6,806 nucleotides of DNA from Planctomycetaceae bacterium (lineage in GTDB: Bacteria > Planctomycetota > Planctomycetia > Pirellulales > UBA1268). The position numbers and the translations under genes are program-made. Positions 6,027 through 6,806 of the stretch are shown here, in pieces (positions within the stretch are counted from its first letter, which is position 1; every line of letters begins with the position of its first letter). The stretch lies in the NCBI GenBank assembly GCA_018694455.1, contig JABHNP010000408.1:1-6806 (forward strand). The letters are read 5' to 3'. The notes under the pieces were generated by a model. The model did not search any database and was not told the origin of the DNA. It saw only the letters and a program-made list of their open reading frames with translations.

Positions 6027-6088
6027 GATTCGAACCCCCGACCCCCTCGGTGTAAACGAGGTGCTCTAACCAGCTGAGCTATTCGCCC
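6015..6088 (-). tRNA. tRNA-Val (anticodon UAC)
   Basis: The 74-base minus-strand gene folds as a full cloverleaf. The acceptor stem is GGGCGAA with TTCGCCC plus discriminator A. The D arm is GCTC/GAGC with an AGCTGGTTA loop. The anticodon stem is CCTCG/CGAGG with loop TTTACAC, giving anticodon TAC (valine, GUA codons). A 5-base variable loop follows, then the T arm GGGGG/CCCTC with loop TTCGAAT. CCA is not encoded; the next bases are TTC, so CCA must be added by nucleotidyltransferase. It lies 73 bp after the aspS stop on the same strand and may be cotranscribed with it. Its 3' end is part of a direct repeat shared with 4501-4616. Confidence 0.97.
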
Positions 6089-6161
6089 TCTAAGGATTCT
6101 TAAGTGTAACCCACAGTTGTGTCTGCGGCAGGCCCATCATGTGAAGCCCGTGATTTTTCGC

Positions 6162-6806
6162 TTACTTCACGTCACTGCTGGTTTCTGCTGCAAGTTTTGG
6201 CGGTATTATCGTACGAACACCAAGTTCCGCGAGTTGTTTTGTATCAACCTGTCCGGGTGCACCTGTCATCAAGTCACTCGCTCGCTGTGTTTTTGGGAAG
6301 GCAATCACATCACGAATTGAGTCAAGATGGCCAAAGAGCATGACCCAACGATCAATGCCGAGGGCAATGCCACCGTGTGGCGGTGCACCGCTTGCCAACG
6401 CGTCTAGAAGAAAACCAAAGCGTTCTTGTGCATGATCAGGCGAAATGCCGAGGAGTTCAAAAACTTTTTGCTGAGTTGCTCTGTCATGAATTCGAATTGT
6501 GCCGCCTCCGGCCTCAGATCCGTTGATAACAAGGTCGTAAGCAACTGCTCGACACTCCGCTGGATTCGACGTCAGTTTTTCGAGGTCGTCAGGATGAGGC
6601 GCAGTGAAGGGATGATGCATCGCGGCCCAATTACCAGATTCTTCATCATGGGCAAACATTGGGAAATCAATTACCCATGATACATGCATGGTACCTTCGT
6701 CATACATGTTGAGTTTTTTACCAAGGTGTTTCCTTAGCGTGTGAAGTGTTTTGCAGGTCACGTCAAAGCTGTCAGCTGAGATCAGTGCAAGGTCTCCTGG
6801 CTTGGC
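6162..6806 (-). CDS. aspS: Aspartyl-tRNA synthetase, C-terminal part
   Basis: AspRS is a class II synthetase that charges tRNA-Asp. The frame is open to the right edge with no start, so about 214 C-terminal residues are present; a GTG at 6761 is an internal codon, not the start. The first residues (KPGDLALISAD... to LRKHLGKKLNM) are the end of the GAD insertion domain, which marks the bacterial-type enzyme. The class II core follows with WVIDFPMF, MHHPFTAPHPDD and YDLVINGSEAGGGTIRIHD. Class II motif 3, GGIALGIDRWVMLFG, carries the ATP-binding Arg and runs into SIRDVIAFPKTQ. The end, LMTGAPGQVDTKQLAELGV, is also typical. Whether the enzyme discriminates between tRNA-Asp and tRNA-Asn cannot be judged, because the anticodon-binding domain is outside the window. 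tRNA-Val follows 73 bp downstream. Confidence 0.97.
   Translation of the reverse strand, partial: AKPGDLALISADSFDVTCKTLHTLRKHLGKKLNMYDEGTMHVSWVIDFPMFAHDEESGNWAAMHHPFTAPHPDDLEKLTSNPAECRAVAYDLVINGSEAGGGTIRIHDRATQQKVFELLGISPDHAQERFGFLLDALASGAPPHGGIALGIDRWVMLFGHLDSIRDVIAFPKTQRASDLMTGAPGQVDTKQLAELGVRTIIPPKLAAETSSDVK

Noticed and set aside
6759..6761. GTG as start of aspS
   Set aside because: The frame and AspRS homology (end of the GAD domain) continue upstream to the window edge.
1..6806. CRISPR array, insertion sequence, integrase or transposase
   Set aside because: No regular spaced repeats, no terminal inverted repeats with a transposase frame, and no recombinase protein are visible.

Overview
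The window most likely comes from a planctomycete (phylum Planctomycetota). The strongest pointer is a DUF1559 protein with a type IV pilin-like N-terminus and a C-terminal H-X9-DG motif, a family greatly expanded in that phylum. The downstream remains of a second DUF1559 gene, scattered single housekeeping genes with long spacers, and a moderate GC content fit the same picture. Genus cannot be told from the sequence.

Layout, left to right. (1) 1-308, minus: the N-terminal part of an unrecognised membrane-anchored or secreted protein that runs off the left edge. (2) 556-1527, plus: an intact DUF1559 pseudopilin-like gene, divergent from the first. (3) 1632-1838, plus: the in-frame C-terminal tail of a different DUF1559 gene, which looks like a relic. 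(4) 1839-2245: gene-free sequence with several hairpins between converging genes. (5) 2246-2857, minus: rpsD (ribosomal protein S4). (6) 2887-3144, plus: an uncertain 85-residue ORF. (7) 3267-3557, plus: a small protein with two membrane segments and a cysteine-rich zinc-ribbon-like tail. (8) 3754-4401, plus: pdxH (pyridoxamine 5'-phosphate oxidase). (9) 4817-5656, minus: a PhyH-type Fe(II)/2-oxoglutarate dioxygenase. (10) 6015-6088, minus: tRNA-Val(UAC). (11) 6162-6806, minus: the C-terminal part of aspS (aspartyl-tRNA synthetase), cut by the right edge.

The genes do not form one pathway. rpsD, tRNA-Val and aspS belong to translation and pdxH to vitamin B6 metabolism. Only aspS and tRNA-Val share a strand and close spacing, so they may share transcription.

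The most unusual structure is a direct repeat. The last 12 bases of the tRNA-Val gene and about 100 bp beyond its 3' end (5914-6026) have a diverged copy at 4501-4616. The two copies bracket a segment of about 1.4 kb whose only gene is the dioxygenase. This is how a segment inserted at a tRNA 3' end looks, although an old tandem duplication of the tRNA and its flank would also explain it. No integrase or transposase is visible.
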